A model generated the notes under the pieces. That model ran no database searches. It saw nothing but the letters and a program-made list of their open reading frames with translations, and was not told the DNA's origin. From NCBI RefSeq assembly GCF_025971955.1, contig NZ_JAPDMX010000003.1, forward strand, positions 62,001 through 126,000: a stretch of 64,000 nt of DNA. Reading direction: 5' to 3'. Shown in pieces: positions 26,145 through 35,279 of this stretch. The translations under genes and the position numbers were made by a program. Position 1 is the stretch's first letter. Each line of letters begins with the position of its first letter. This DNA is from Shewanella subflava. Lineage in GTDB: Bacteria > Pseudomonadota > Gammaproteobacteria > Enterobacterales > Shewanellaceae.

Positions 26145-27110
26145 TTAGCTTGGTTCTGTAAACACAACACTTTGATTGCGCCCATTTTGTTTGGCTTGGT
26201 ATAAGGCTTTATCCGCGCCAGATAACCACACAGAACTATTCTCACTGTTGGGCTTTATTTCATTTATTCCTAAGCTTACTGTGACTTTAATGATGCGGTT
26301 ATCACAAATAACTTCAGATGCTTCAATTTTCTTTCGTAATCGCTCGGTAAAATACAAGGCATCTGTATCACCTGTTTTAGACAGCACAATAGCAAATTCT
26401 TCACCGCCATAACGCCCAGCGCAATCTGTTTCCCTGAGTGATTGCTTTAACAAGTGAGCAATGTGTTGAATAACTTTGTCACCCGCTGGGTGGCCATATT
26501 TATCATTTATCTGTTTGAAGTTATCGATATCGATCATGATTAAAGAAGCTTGATCTTGATAACGAGCAAAGCGTTCAAACTCCCGCTCCATGCAGACTTG
26601 CCAATGTCGACGGTTATGCAATTGAGTTAAGCCATCGGTTTGGCTTAATTCTTCAAGCTGTTCATTCATCGCTTTAAGCTGCAATTTGTTCACCGCAATG
26701 TCACTGACATCATAAACTATAATGCTGATGTGGGTGATGCTGCCTGTGAGTGATGCTAAAGGAAGCAAGGTTATGTTTTGGTACATAAAATCAGCTCGCC
26801 CAGTAATTGGACGATAGTTTTTAAATTTAAACACGTAGGGGCGTTGTTCCCAACTGATAAAGGTACGATTTTTGAGTAAAAAAACTGATTCCATTTTTTG
26901 CTTTAGCCAGTCTGCAGGGATGTCAGGCAACGCGGTGAACAGGTTTTTCCCTTTGATGGAATTAGGCGAAATACCGCTATGGTTTTCCATAAAGCCATTC
27001 CACAATTGGATGTTGTAATTACGATCAAGCACTATCAAACCCACTTCAATGGTTTGCACCATATCGATAAGCCAGTGAAGTTCATTCATCGCATCTAGAT
27101 CATTTGACAT
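26145..27110 (-). CDS. PAS-GGDEF diguanylate cyclase
   Basis: About 321 residues from ATG 27110; an in-frame TTG at 27125 is the alternative. A PAS domain (about 10-140; IEVGLIVLDRNYNIQLWN, then NLFTALPDIPADWL) precedes a GGDEF domain (about 160-318) with an intact YGGEEFAIVLSK active site and the inhibitory-site RETD five residues before it. It should make c-di-GMP, with product inhibition. No membrane helices. It follows the receiver-CheC gene by about 18 bases on the same strand, so the pair is an operon, and the upstream protein may control it. Confidence 0.9.
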   Translation of the reverse strand: MSNDLDAMNELHWLIDMVQTIEVGLIVLDRNYNIQLWNGFMENHSGISPNSIKGKNLFTALPDIPADWLKQKMESVFLLKNRTFISWEQRPYVFKFKNYRPITGRADFMYQNITLLPLASLTGSITHISIIVYDVSDIAVNKLQLKAMNEQLEELSQTDGLTQLHNRRHWQVCMEREFERFARYQDQASLIMIDIDNFKQINDKYGHPAGDKVIQHIAHLLKQSLRETDCAGRYGGEEFAIVLSKTGDTDALYFTERLRKKIEASEVICDNRIIKVTVSLGINEIKPNSENSSVWLSGADKALYQAKQNGRNQSVVFTEPS

Positions 27111-27128
27111 ATTCGCAATATCCAATCT

Positions 27129-28124
27129 TTAATCGAGAAGATAGCCAAGCTTAAAGTTAAGCGTGGGTATCGAATCTTCGGTAAACAAAAGTAGCAAGTC
27201 GCATTGGATGTTGTAATCTTCAATACGGTAATTAATTTCCATGGCAAGGGTACGATGCCATTTTTCAGAACTGGCATGAATAAGATCGTTCACAGTACAG
27301 TGCTGCCCTAATACCACCGGATGACTTTGGCTGAATTTCATATCCAGCTGCTCCGATATGCCACTTAAAAAGGCGCCAATAAGCACGTTACCTGTATCAA
27401 TTAGCACTTCTACTTCGGAATGGGTTTCTTCTGTGCTATTAATTTTCATAAGCTTGGCCATATCGGCAAAACTCGAATCATGAAAGAGTAACAAGGCTTC
27501 ACCAGCAACACCTGCACCAATAAACCCTTGGCACAAAGCCGAAATCGTGGATGATTCTTCGGTTGCTTTTAGCGCCATGGTCAGTTCACTGACCTCCAAT
27601 ACATTAACATTTGGAATAGGCAATACCACAAACACATCAAGCAACTTAGCAAGGAGATCTGCCGCACGTCCCATCGCCACGTTGGCAATTTCCTGACAGG
27701 CATCCCTCAGGTCAACTTTGACCATAGGTTGCGCATCGGCTTCGACACCTTGTGTGAGGGTTAATATGCCATATTCTTGCAATATATTGCTGATGGCATC
27801 TGCGCTGACGGGTTTTTGAATAAAATCTAAAGCCCCTAAGGCTTTTACGCGCTCGTGGGCTTTAATTTGAATATCACCTGACACCACAATAATCAGTGCG
27901 GGTAAATCTTGTTGTTGAACGGTTTCAAGTACTTCATAACCGTCCATGACGGGCATGTTTAAATCGAGAAATACAATCTCACCTTTTCCCGCTCGAATGG
28001 CGTCAAGGCCTTCAGCGCCATTAGTGGCAAATGTCACTTCCACATCCCAATCTTTTGGGAGCGTGCGTGCCATTTGTTTTCTGGCTAATGCTGAGTCATC
28101 ACATATTAATACGGGAATTGTCAT
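27129..28124 (-). CDS. Response regulator with CheC/CheX-like output domain
   Basis: 331 residues. The receiver (about 3-120) is intact: ICDDSALARK, IVFLDLNMPVMDG with acceptor Asp near 53, IQKPVSAD. The rest (about 135-330) has two CheC-type halves: ACQEIANVAMGRAADLLAKL and VEVLIDTGNVLIGAFLSGIS, matching the ExxN-type phosphatase helices of CheC/CheX. It may therefore dephosphorylate a CheY-like partner under control of its own phosphorylation. It is the first gene of an operon with the PAS-GGDEF cyclase. CheD, a known CheC partner in other bacteria, is encoded 12 kb upstream. Confidence 0.85.
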   Translation of the reverse strand: MTIPVLICDDSALARKQMARTLPKDWDVEVTFATNGAEGLDAIRAGKGEIVFLDLNMPVMDGYEVLETVQQQDLPALIIVVSGDIQIKAHERVKALGALDFIQKPVSADAISNILQEYGILTLTQGVEADAQPMVKVDLRDACQEIANVAMGRAADLLAKLLDVFVVLPIPNVNVLEVSELTMALKATEESSTISALCQGFIGAGVAGEALLLFHDSSFADMAKLMKINSTEETHSEVEVLIDTGNVLIGAFLSGISEQLDMKFSQSHPVVLGQHCTVNDLIHASSEKWHRTLAMEINYRIEDYNIQCDLLLLFTEDSIPTLNFKLGYLLD

Positions 28125-28506
28125 CTTGACTTGTTGTCCTTATTTCGCCCCAGATAAAGAAGATACTGCTGTATAAGAGCCACCAGTAACACTCTTTGGG
28201 CGTTCATTTATTATTATAAGACGTTTTTATCTTATCTTTTATTCTAGGATACTCATCAATAACATGCGAAATTAATCTGATTTTCATGTTAAATATGATT
28301 GATATAGGCATCCAAACTTGGATTTGTCGAGCGCTTTACTTTCATCAATCTCATTTTACCAGAGGCGATATGCTGAGTTTGTGATTGTAACAGCATGGAA
28401 TGCCATTAAATTGACTGTGGTCAATTAGTCGACATGTTATAACTATTAGCAAAATACAACAAACATGTTAGTCTAAAATCTGGACTGACCAGTAAGGAAA
28501 TGTTTC
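28125..28506. promoter_or_regulatory. Divergent intergenic region (382 bp)
   Basis: It separates the receiver-CheC gene (minus) from the enoyl-CoA hydratase gene (plus) and holds both promoters. It contains the inverted repeat TTGACTGTGGTCAA at 28411-28424 and the FadR-like site at 28480-28492. No small ORF or RNA gene seen. Confidence 0.6.
28480..28492 (+). promoter_or_regulatory. FadR-like operator
   Basis: CTGGACTGACCAG differs at one position from the FadR core CTGGTCNGACCAG. It lies 15 bases upstream of the ATG of the enoyl-CoA hydratase gene, where a bound repressor could block transcription. Confidence 0.5.
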
Positions 28507-29313
28507 ATGACAACGGAATTAGTGACGCTCGATATTCGCGATGATATTGCCTATGTGTGTTTAAATCGGCCAGAAAAAATGAATGCGCTTAACTATGCAA
28601 TGTTTGTGGCTATAGATAAAACGATCAAACGAATTGCTCACAATCGCAATCTTAAAGCCGTTATTCTGTCGGGCGCCGAAGGTAATTTTAGTTCTGGTTT
28701 AGATGTTAAAAGTTTAGCCAATGACCCCATTAAAGGCATTCCGCTGTTGTTCAAATGGTTACCGGGTAATGCCAATTTAGCGCAACGAGTATCGGTGGGT
28801 TGGCAGCGTTTACCTGTGCCGGTGATAGCGGTTTTGCAAGGCTGTTGTTATGGCGGCGGTATGCAAATCGCGCTGGGTGCCGATGTGAGAATTGCCGAGC
28901 CTGCGACTAAATTATCCATTATGGAAGCTAAATGGGGCTTATTACCTGATATGGGCGGTCTTGCCAGCTTAAGGCAGATAATGCCCAAAGATAAAGCGCT
29001 GCACTTAACCTATACCGCGCAAGTTTTAGAAAGTGATCAAGCGTTAAATTTGGGACTAGTGTCAGAAGTAGTAGATGATGCCATGCTACGTGCTAAGGCA
29101 CTTGCTGAGCAATATAAGCTGACATCGCCCGATGCTATAGCTGCGATAAAACACAGTATTAATCGCAGTTGGAGTAGTTCTATTAGACAGTTATTAAGCC
29201 GTGAGTCATTAAGCCAAATCAAAGTCTTGCTAGGTAAAAATCGCGTGATTGCTGCGATACGCCAAACTAAAGATCCTAAAAAATCTTACCGTCCAAGACA
29301 AGGTTGGTGGTAA
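28507..29313 (+). CDS. Enoyl-CoA hydratase/isomerase (crotonase) family protein
   Basis: 268 residues with the crotonase fold. Landmarks: VCLNRPEKMNALNYAM at the N-terminus, AVILSGAEGNFSSGLDV (oxyanion-hole strand), GCCYGGGMQIALGADVRIA (second oxyanion glycine), and the segment MEAKWGLLPDMGGLASLRQ, where a catalytic Glu lies in most hydratases; here E (MEAKWG) and D (PDMGG) are both present. Likely role: hydration or isomerisation of an acyl-CoA in fatty-acid breakdown. A FadR-like operator sits in its leader, which fits. Monocistronic. Chain-length specificity unknown. Confidence 0.85.
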   Translation: MTTELVTLDIRDDIAYVCLNRPEKMNALNYAMFVAIDKTIKRIAHNRNLKAVILSGAEGNFSSGLDVKSLANDPIKGIPLLFKWLPGNANLAQRVSVGWQRLPVPVIAVLQGCCYGGGMQIALGADVRIAEPATKLSIMEAKWGLLPDMGGLASLRQIMPKDKALHLTYTAQVLESDQALNLGLVSEVVDDAMLRAKALAEQYKLTSPDAIAAIKHSINRSWSSSIRQLLSRESLSQIKVLLGKNRVIAAIRQTKDPKKSYRPRQGWW

Positions 29314-29384
29314 TAGCGCGCAAGTCAAAGTATGGTCAAGTCTAAGCCCGCCTGATTTATTAACCAGCAAACAACGAAGCAGTA

Positions 29385-30317
29385 TTATTGATTGATAACG
29401 CGTTTAGCAAATCCTTCTATGCGCGTTAAAGCCTCTTCCCAACCACCTGAGTTGTCTAAGTCTAAACTTAAATGGTATTGGCTATAGTATTTAACCGGTT
29501 TGGCACTGTTATATTGCTTGCGGATAGGCGCATATTCTAATGCCAGTGGATTAGCATCATTAGATATTAAATCCAGAATTGGCACTGACATCATCATCAA
29601 TTGTTCGGCTATTGGTTTACGTTGCGCTGATTTCTCAATCAGTTGTTCATACTCTCGATAAGGATTCACCAGAATAAGTAAATCAGGAACAGGGATTTTT
29701 TTATCAAAAAGCAGGTGCGTAATCATGCCTGCACTGTCGTCAAACGCAATCAGCATCCTAGCTCCTGGGTAGGGTTGACCTAGGGGAGTGAGTTGATTGA
29801 GCGCTTCGGTTAAATTCGCTTGCTGAAAGTTTCTCAGTTCAAGTAACTGTTCGGAATTATATTTAGGTACAGCTTGGTTTGCCGTTAAGGTCAGTTGAGC
29901 GTCTCCGGCTTGTTTGATTTGTTCACTTTCGGTTATAAAGTTAGGACGATATAGCCCTTTTGGTGGGGTTAAGCTGAGCGTTGCCCAGCCTTTAGCATTT
30001 AATTGATGGCGCAAAAAACCGCTAAGCCCCATGCTTTGAGCTTGGGTATCAGATGCGCCAACAATAACGGCTAAGCCAAGTTGTTGTTTGCCGCTCCACG
30101 ATCTTAATAAAACTTCTGCGGATTTGCCGTCTAAGGTGATGGTTTGAATTTCAGAGGCTGGAATTGGGGAAAAATCAATCTGCGCCAACACTAAACTTGG
30201 CATGAAGCAAAGACTCAATAATAAACGCTGTAAAGTACGTAATGGACGCAAGTTAACCTCGTCGCGACAATCGCTGTGGCATTGATAATCTTGGTTATCA
30301 ATTGTTTGTGCAATCAA
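29385..30317 (-). CDS. DUF3530 family exported protein
   Basis: 310 residues. A signal peptide-like segment (LLLSLCFMPSLVLA) begins at about residue 31, so translation may really start a little later than 30317. The mature domain has an alpha/beta-hydrolase-like pattern: GLAVIVGASDTQAQSMGL, WATLSLTPPKGLY and MLIAFDDSAGMITHLL, the last resembling a nucleophile elbow with Ser. These are DUF3530 features. A periplasmic esterase-like fold is inferred; catalysis is unproven. It lies downstream of rapA on the same strand, but a terminator separates them. Confidence 0.75.
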   Translation of the reverse strand: MIAQTIDNQDYQCHSDCRDEVNLRPLRTLQRLLLSLCFMPSLVLAQIDFSPIPASEIQTITLDGKSAEVLLRSWSGKQQLGLAVIVGASDTQAQSMGLSGFLRHQLNAKGWATLSLTPPKGLYRPNFITESEQIKQAGDAQLTLTANQAVPKYNSEQLLELRNFQQANLTEALNQLTPLGQPYPGARMLIAFDDSAGMITHLLFDKKIPVPDLLILVNPYREYEQLIEKSAQRKPIAEQLMMMSVPILDLISNDANPLALEYAPIRKQYNSAKPVKYYSQYHLSLDLDNSGGWEEALTRIEGFAKRVINQ

Positions 30318-30338
30318 TCATAGCGTAATCTAATAAAA

Positions 30339-30377
30339 AAATAAGCACATGCCCGTTAATCAGTCATGTGCTTATTG
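30339..30377 (-). terminator. Terminator of rapA
   Basis: AATAAGCACATG pairs perfectly with CATGTGCTTATT (12 bp). On the minus strand a long T-rich run (TTTTTTATTAG) follows. Confidence 0.85.
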
Positions 30378-30405
30378 TTATTAGCAGCCCCTCGGTTTGA
30401 AGCTG

Positions 30406-33309
30406 TTATACGTGGCTGACTAATACCATACGGATCGCATCAAGTTGTAGCTGACTATCATCAATATAGCTATTTAGCTCATTGATTTGATTGCGAATGT
30501 AATCTAATTCAGCATCACGAATGTTGGGGTTAACCGCTTTAAGTGCTTCAAGGCGGTTTAACTCAGCCCCTAATTGATGGCTCATTTTATTTTTAGCCGA
30601 AGCAACTAACTCTGATAACGCTGTTTGTGCGTGGGTTTCACCATGGGCAAATAACGGGTGTAATATCGGTTGCGAGGCATTGACTAATTTACTGGCAATA
30701 TGGCGATTAACCGCACTGAGCTGCTTATCAAAACTTTGATAATCGACTTTGTCTGACATGCTATTGCCGTTTTTGTCCAACAAAATACGGATAGGTGTGG
30801 GTGGCATATAACGATAAAGCTGGGTTGATTTAGGTGCTGAAGCATCGGCCATGTAGATAAGTTCTAAGAATAACGTGCCCGCGGGTAAGGCTTTGTTTTT
30901 CAATATCGCGACGCTTGTGGTGCCGGTTTCTGAACCTGTGATCAAATCTAGGCCAGTTTGCACAATAGGATGCTCTTGCGAGATAAACGCAATGTCATCA
31001 CGCGATAATGCGGTGTCGCGATCAAATGTGACCGTTACACCATCTTCAGGCAAGCCGGGATAAGTGGGATAAAGCATGTGCTCACTTGGACGTAATACGA
31101 TGGTATTTTCACCACTGTCTTCTTGATCAACCCCTATGATGTCCCATAAGCGAATAACACTACCGATTAAATCTGTGCTGCTGTCATTATCTGCCAGGCG
31201 TTTTATCAATGCATTGGCACGTTCGCCGCCATGCGAGTTGATTTCTAATAGCTTATCGCGACCTTGTTCCATCGCGTGCTTCAGCTGTTTATATTGTTGT
31301 TGGGTATGATTAAGCAGTAAAGTTAATGCTTGCTCATCATCATTGGCCAAAACCTGTGTTAGTTCTTCAGCAAATTGATTAAACAATACGTGTCCACTAG
31401 GGCAGGTTAGCTCGAATGAGTTCAAACCATCATGATACCAACGCATTAAACGCTCTTGTGCCGTACCTGCTAAGTAAGGTAAATGAATTTGAATATCATT
31501 TTTTTGGCCAATACGGTCTAAACGGCCAATACGCTGCTCAAGTAAATCAGGATTGAGTGGTAAATCAAATAACACTAAGTGGCTGGCAAACTGGAAGTTA
31601 CGACCTTCAGAGCCAATCTCAGAACATATCAGTGCCTGTGCGCCGCCTTCTTCTTGTGCAAAGTAAGCGCCCGCTTTATCACGCTCGATAATCGACATAC
31701 CTTCGTGGAACACCGTGGCTTGAATGCCTTCGCGGGTGCGCAAGGCTTCTTCAAGGCTCAATGCCGTTTCTGCTAAGCTAGCGATGATCAGTACTTTTTT
31801 ACTGCGGTGACTTTTGAGAAAATCAATTAACCAGTCTACGCGTGGATCAAATTTCCACCATGAACTGTCATTCTCAAAAGCCTGATAAAGTTTTTCTGGG
31901 CTTAATGCCTGCAAAGCTTTGGCTTCAGGTGTTTTGGCTCCGCCCATCATGTCGTTGACGCGCTGAGCGGTAACGTATTGTTCGGGCATTGTTTGTGGGT
32001 AAGCATTAAAATGACGCTGGGGGAAACCTTTTACCGACGCACGACTGTTACGATATAGCACTCGGCCAGTACCATGGCGGTCTAACAATTCTTGCAATAA
32101 TTCATCGCGGGCTTCTTGTTGTTGAGTGGCATCAACCTCGCTAGCTTGGATCAAACGAATATTAGGCTCGATATCTTTTTCTGATAGCAGCTCAGTTAAG
32201 CTATTGATGGCTTCTTGAGTTAACTTACCTTGCGAAGCTAATGCATGTGCGGCATCGGCAACATCTTTATAGCTATCTTCTTCTTTTAAAAATGCGTCGT
32301 AATCATAGAAACGATCTGGGTCAAGTAAACGCAAGCGGGCAAAGTGGCTTTGATGACCTAGCTGATCAGGCGTGGCGGTTAACAGCAGCACACCAGGGAC
32401 GACTTCGCTGAGGGCTTCGACGATTTTATAAGCACGGCTAGGCGCATCTTCAGACCACTCTAAATGATGCGCTTCATCGACTACCAATAAATCCCAGTCG
32501 GCATCTAATGCTTGATCAAGGCGTTTCTTTTTACGTAATAGTTCAAGCGAGCAAATAACAAGTTGCTCAGTGTAAAAAGGGTTGTCGTTATCAGCATAGG
32601 CTTCAACACAACGGTCTTCATCAAATACAGAAAAACGTAAATTAAAGCGGCGTAGCATTTCAACTAACCACTGATGCCTTAAGGTATCAGGAACAATCAC
32701 GAGTATACGTTCTGCTCGGCCAGTTAGCAGTTGTTGGTGGATAATTAATCCGGCTTCAATGGTTTTACCTAAACCCACTTCATCGGCGAGTAATACACGT
32801 GGTGCGTAACGACGGCCAACTTCATGGGCAATCCATTGTTGGTGAGCAATTAAACCAACGCGCGGGCCTTGTAATCCCAGTAAATCTGAGGTGGCAAGTT
32901 TATGACGCAGTAATTGGCACTGATAACGCACACCAAAACGTTCTAAACGATCGATTTGCCCTGCAAACAGGCGATCTTGTGGTTTATTGAAACGAATATT
33001 ATGGCTTAATAATGTTTCCCTCAAACTCACCTTTTCTTGGGTTTCACTGTGGATCCCGTGATAAACGATAATTTGATTTTTTTCTTCTACTTCTTCAACC
33101 GTGAGCTGCCAACCGTCACCACTTTCAATAGTATCACCAGGATTAAAAATCACCCTAGTCAGTGGAGCATCAGTACGGGAGAACATGCGGTTCTCGCCTG
33201 TTGCAGGAAATAATAATGTGACCATACGGCCTTCAACTTGCACAACAGTGCCTAATCCAAGTTCTGACTCGGTATCACTGATCCAGCGTTGACCTAAAGC
33301 AAACGGCAT
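30406..33309 (-). CDS. rapA: RNA polymerase-associated ATPase RapA (HepA)
   Basis: 967 residues, one fewer than E. coli RapA. N-terminal Tudor-like region ([15 protein letters not shown]); SWI2/SNF2 ATPase with Walker [16 protein letters not shown] (about 175) and box [12 protein letters not shown] (about 278); [10 protein letters not shown]; helicase-C motifs [17 protein letters not shown] and [15 protein letters not shown]. RapA binds core RNA polymerase and helps recycle it after termination. The next genes on the other strand are phoH and arcS, an order known in Shewanella. The gene is monocistronic, with a terminator at 30339. Confidence 0.96.
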   Translation of the reverse strand: MPFALGQRWISDTESELGLGTVVQVEGRMVTLLFPATGENRMFSRTDAPLTRVIFNPGDTIESGDGWQLTVEEVEEKNQIIVYHGIHSETQEKVSLRETLLSHNIRFNKPQDRLFAGQIDRLERFGVRYQCQLLRHKLATSDLLGLQGPRVGLIAHQQWIAHEVGRRYAPRVLLADEVGLGKTIEAGLIIHQQLLTGRAERILVIVPDTLRHQWLVEMLRRFNLRFSVFDEDRCVEAYADNDNPFYTEQLVICSLELLRKKKRLDQALDADWDLLVVDEAHHLEWSEDAPSRAYKIVEALSEVVPGVLLLTATPDQLGHQSHFARLRLLDPDRFYDYDAFLKEEDSYKDVADAAHALASQGKLTQEAINSLTELLSEKDIEPNIRLIQASEVDATQQQEARDELLQELLDRHGTGRVLYRNSRASVKGFPQRHFNAYPQTMPEQYVTAQRVNDMMGGAKTPEAKALQALSPEKLYQAFENDSSWWKFDPRVDWLIDFLKSHRSKKVLIIASLAETALSLEEALRTREGIQATVFHEGMSIIERDKAGAYFAQEEGGAQALICSEIGSEGRNFQFASHLVLFDLPLNPDLLEQRIGRLDRIGQKNDIQIHLPYLAGTAQERLMRWYHDGLNSFELTCPSGHVLFNQFAEELTQVLANDDEQALTLLLNHTQQQYKQLKHAMEQGRDKLLEINSHGGERANALIKRLADNDSSTDLIGSVIRLWDIIGVDQEDSGENTIVLRPSEHMLYPTYPGLPEDGVTVTFDRDTALSRDDIAFISQEHPIVQTGLDLITGSETGTTSVAILKNKALPAGTLFLELIYMADASAPKSTQLYRYMPPTPIRILLDKNGNSMSDKVDYQSFDKQLSAVNRHIASKLVNASQPILHPLFAHGETHAQTALSELVASAKNKMSHQLGAELNRLEALKAVNPNIRDAELDYIRNQINELNSYIDDSQLQLDAIRMVLVSHV

Positions 33310-33426
33310 TTTTAATTCTCATGTTTGAAGCGGGGAAACAAAAAGGGGGCGTATATTATCTTAAACCCATCCAGATTTAAAATTTTAGCACTTAATTAAG
33401 TGGATATTTTCAAATTATCGACATAA

Positions 33427-33460
33427 GTGTCATAGGGATGTCATTAAGCCTCCATATAAA
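33427..33460 (+). promoter_or_regulatory. Pho box with -10 element (PhoB-dependent promoter) upstream of phoH
   Basis: GTGTCAT AGGG ATGTCAT (33427-33444) are two 7-base units 11 bases apart, close to the PhoB consensus CTGTCAT N4 CTGTCAT. Ten bases after the second unit is TATAAA (33455-33460), the spacing seen in the E. coli pstS promoter. A third TGTCAT lies at 33461-33466. The predicted transcript starts near 33467, about 143 bases before the phoH ATG. No normal -35 hexamer is present, as expected for PhoB dependence. Confidence 0.65.
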
Positions 33461-33609
33461 TGTCATGTCACCGCAAACAAATAGTTGAGCTTTTGCTAAG
33501 CCACTGCCATATTTAGAGGGTGATGTTTACTAAATGCTCAGCCAGAATGGCACTTTAAAAGGTCATTATTTAGCAGGTGAATTTGATAAATCAGCACAGC
33601 GGAGGCGCC

Positions 33610-35004
33610 ATGGAACAAAACGACAGAAAGTTGTTTGTATTGGATACCAACGTGTTACTGCATGAACCATTAGCGATATATTCGTTTAAGGAACATGACG
33701 TAATCGTCCCTATGACCGTATTAGAAGAACTTGATAGCATAAAAGATCGAAAACGCGATGTAAGCCGAGATGCACGTGTAGCGATAAGAGCCTTAGAGGA
33801 TATTTTAGGCGGCTCAACCACTCCAGAACAGATTATTCAAGGCGTACCTTTACCCAGTAGAGAGGGCCATTTAGACGTATCGGGCAGTTTATCCATTTTC
33901 CCTGACCATCAAATTGACTTCACCATGGGCGCGCTGCCCGGAGACAATAACGATAACCGTATTATCAATACCGCACTTTATCTTCAAAAGCAGCATCATC
34001 CCCGTACTGTTGTGTTAGTCACTAAAGATATCAACATGCGCCTCAAAGCCAAAGGAGCGGGTATTGAGCGAGTTGAAGATTACCGTACCGATCAACTTAT
34101 TGATGATATTCGTTTTCTTGCTAAAGGCTTTTATCAGTTCGACGGTGATTTTTGGAGTCAGGTTGATAAAGTCTCAACCGACAGAGTTGGCCGTCATACG
34201 GTTCATCAAGTCCCCTTAGAGCATTTAGGAAAAGAGCCATTTTACATAAACCAGTATTTGATCGATGAATCATCTGATTTTTGTGGCAGAGTTGCTGCCA
34301 AAAATGATACCCAGCTGGATATTATCGATCGCGGCCGTGAACGCTTAATGCACCATGAAGCATGGGGAATTAAGCCCAAAAATATCTATCAAGGTATGGC
34401 CTTAGATGCATTGCTAGACCCAGATATTGAATTGATTATTTTAACCGGTCCAGCAGGATGCGGTAAAACCCTACTTGCAATGGCCTCAGCACTTGAATTA
34501 GTGATTGAGAAAAAACGCTACGATAAAATTATTGTAACCAGAAATACCCCAGAGATTGCCGAATCAATCGGTTTTTTACCTGGCACCGAAGAGGAGAAAA
34601 TGGCTCCTTGGTTAGCGGCTATCACCGACACATTAGAAGTGCTGCATAAAAACGATGTTAATCCAACGGGTAGCGTGAATTACATCATGGAAAAAGCCAA
34701 TATTCAGTTTAAATCGATTAATTTTATGCGGGGTCGTTCTATTCAAAACGCTGTGGTCATTTTGGATGAATGCCAAAACCTAACCGCGTCGCAGATAAAG
34801 ACCATGATCACTCGAATGGGGGAAGGGACAAAGTTAATCTGTAGTGGTAACTTAGCCCAAATTGATACCACTTATTTAACGGCAGTCACATCAGGACTTA
34901 CTTACATTGTTGAGCGATTTAAAGATTTTGAAGGCAGTGCCAATGTGTATTTAAATGGCGTTGTACGTTCTCGCCTAGCAGAATTTGCTGAAGAGCATCT
35001 TTAA
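33610..35004 (+). CDS. phoH: PIN domain-PhoH family ATPase
   Basis: 464 residues from ATG 33610 behind GGAGG; the GTG at 33577 is rejected for lack of a ribosome site. The N-terminal PIN domain (about 5-145) starts FVLDTNVLLHEP and has VLEELDSIK, GDNNDNRI and VLVTKDINMRLKA acidic residues for metal-dependent RNase activity. The PhoH domain (about 250-450) has Walker A LTGPAGCGKTLLA and Walker B VVILDECQNL. This PhoH2/YlaK-type fusion is a predicted RNA helicase-nuclease. A well-formed Pho box upstream supports phosphate-starvation control. It lies between rapA and arcS. Confidence 0.9.
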   Translation: MEQNDRKLFVLDTNVLLHEPLAIYSFKEHDVIVPMTVLEELDSIKDRKRDVSRDARVAIRALEDILGGSTTPEQIIQGVPLPSREGHLDVSGSLSIFPDHQIDFTMGALPGDNNDNRIINTALYLQKQHHPRTVVLVTKDINMRLKAKGAGIERVEDYRTDQLIDDIRFLAKGFYQFDGDFWSQVDKVSTDRVGRHTVHQVPLEHLGKEPFYINQYLIDESSDFCGRVAAKNDTQLDIIDRGRERLMHHEAWGIKPKNIYQGMALDALLDPDIELIILTGPAGCGKTLLAMASALELVIEKKRYDKIIVTRNTPEIAESIGFLPGTEEEKMAPWLAAITDTLEVLHKNDVNPTGSVNYIMEKANIQFKSINFMRGRSIQNAVVILDECQNLTASQIKTMITRMGEGTKLICSGNLAQIDTTYLTAVTSGLTYIVERFKDFEGSANVYLNGVVRSRLAEFAEEHL

Positions 35005-35047
35005 CCTAAAACTCATTTCAACTTAACAAGGTTCAAACTATTAAATA

Positions 35048-35078
35048 AAGGCTACAATAACCCCTGTAGCCTTTTTTT
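35048..35078 (+). terminator. Terminator of phoH
   Basis: AGGCTACA and TGTAGCCT form an 8-bp stem followed by seven T. Confidence 0.87.
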
Positions 35079-35279
35079 ATGCTGAATATTGTCGTTTGCG
35101 CTTGCATAGCTTGATATGGCGCTATTTAATCGAATGAGATTGATATTAAAGCGTGTGATTGCGACTATGTTCCTGATATTATGAACCTTGTATTAATTTA
35201 TTGCGTGCGTGATAACCTACTCTGATATTACGCCGACACCTGCTCCTGAATAAAAAGGCGCTGTCGCAAAGGGTATGGA

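Noticed and set aside
28411..28424. TTGACTGTGGTCAA, a perfect inverted repeat resembling an FNR site
   Set aside because: The fixed T/A next to the spacer is C/G on both sides, unlike the FNR consensus, and no -10 box lies at the proper distance.
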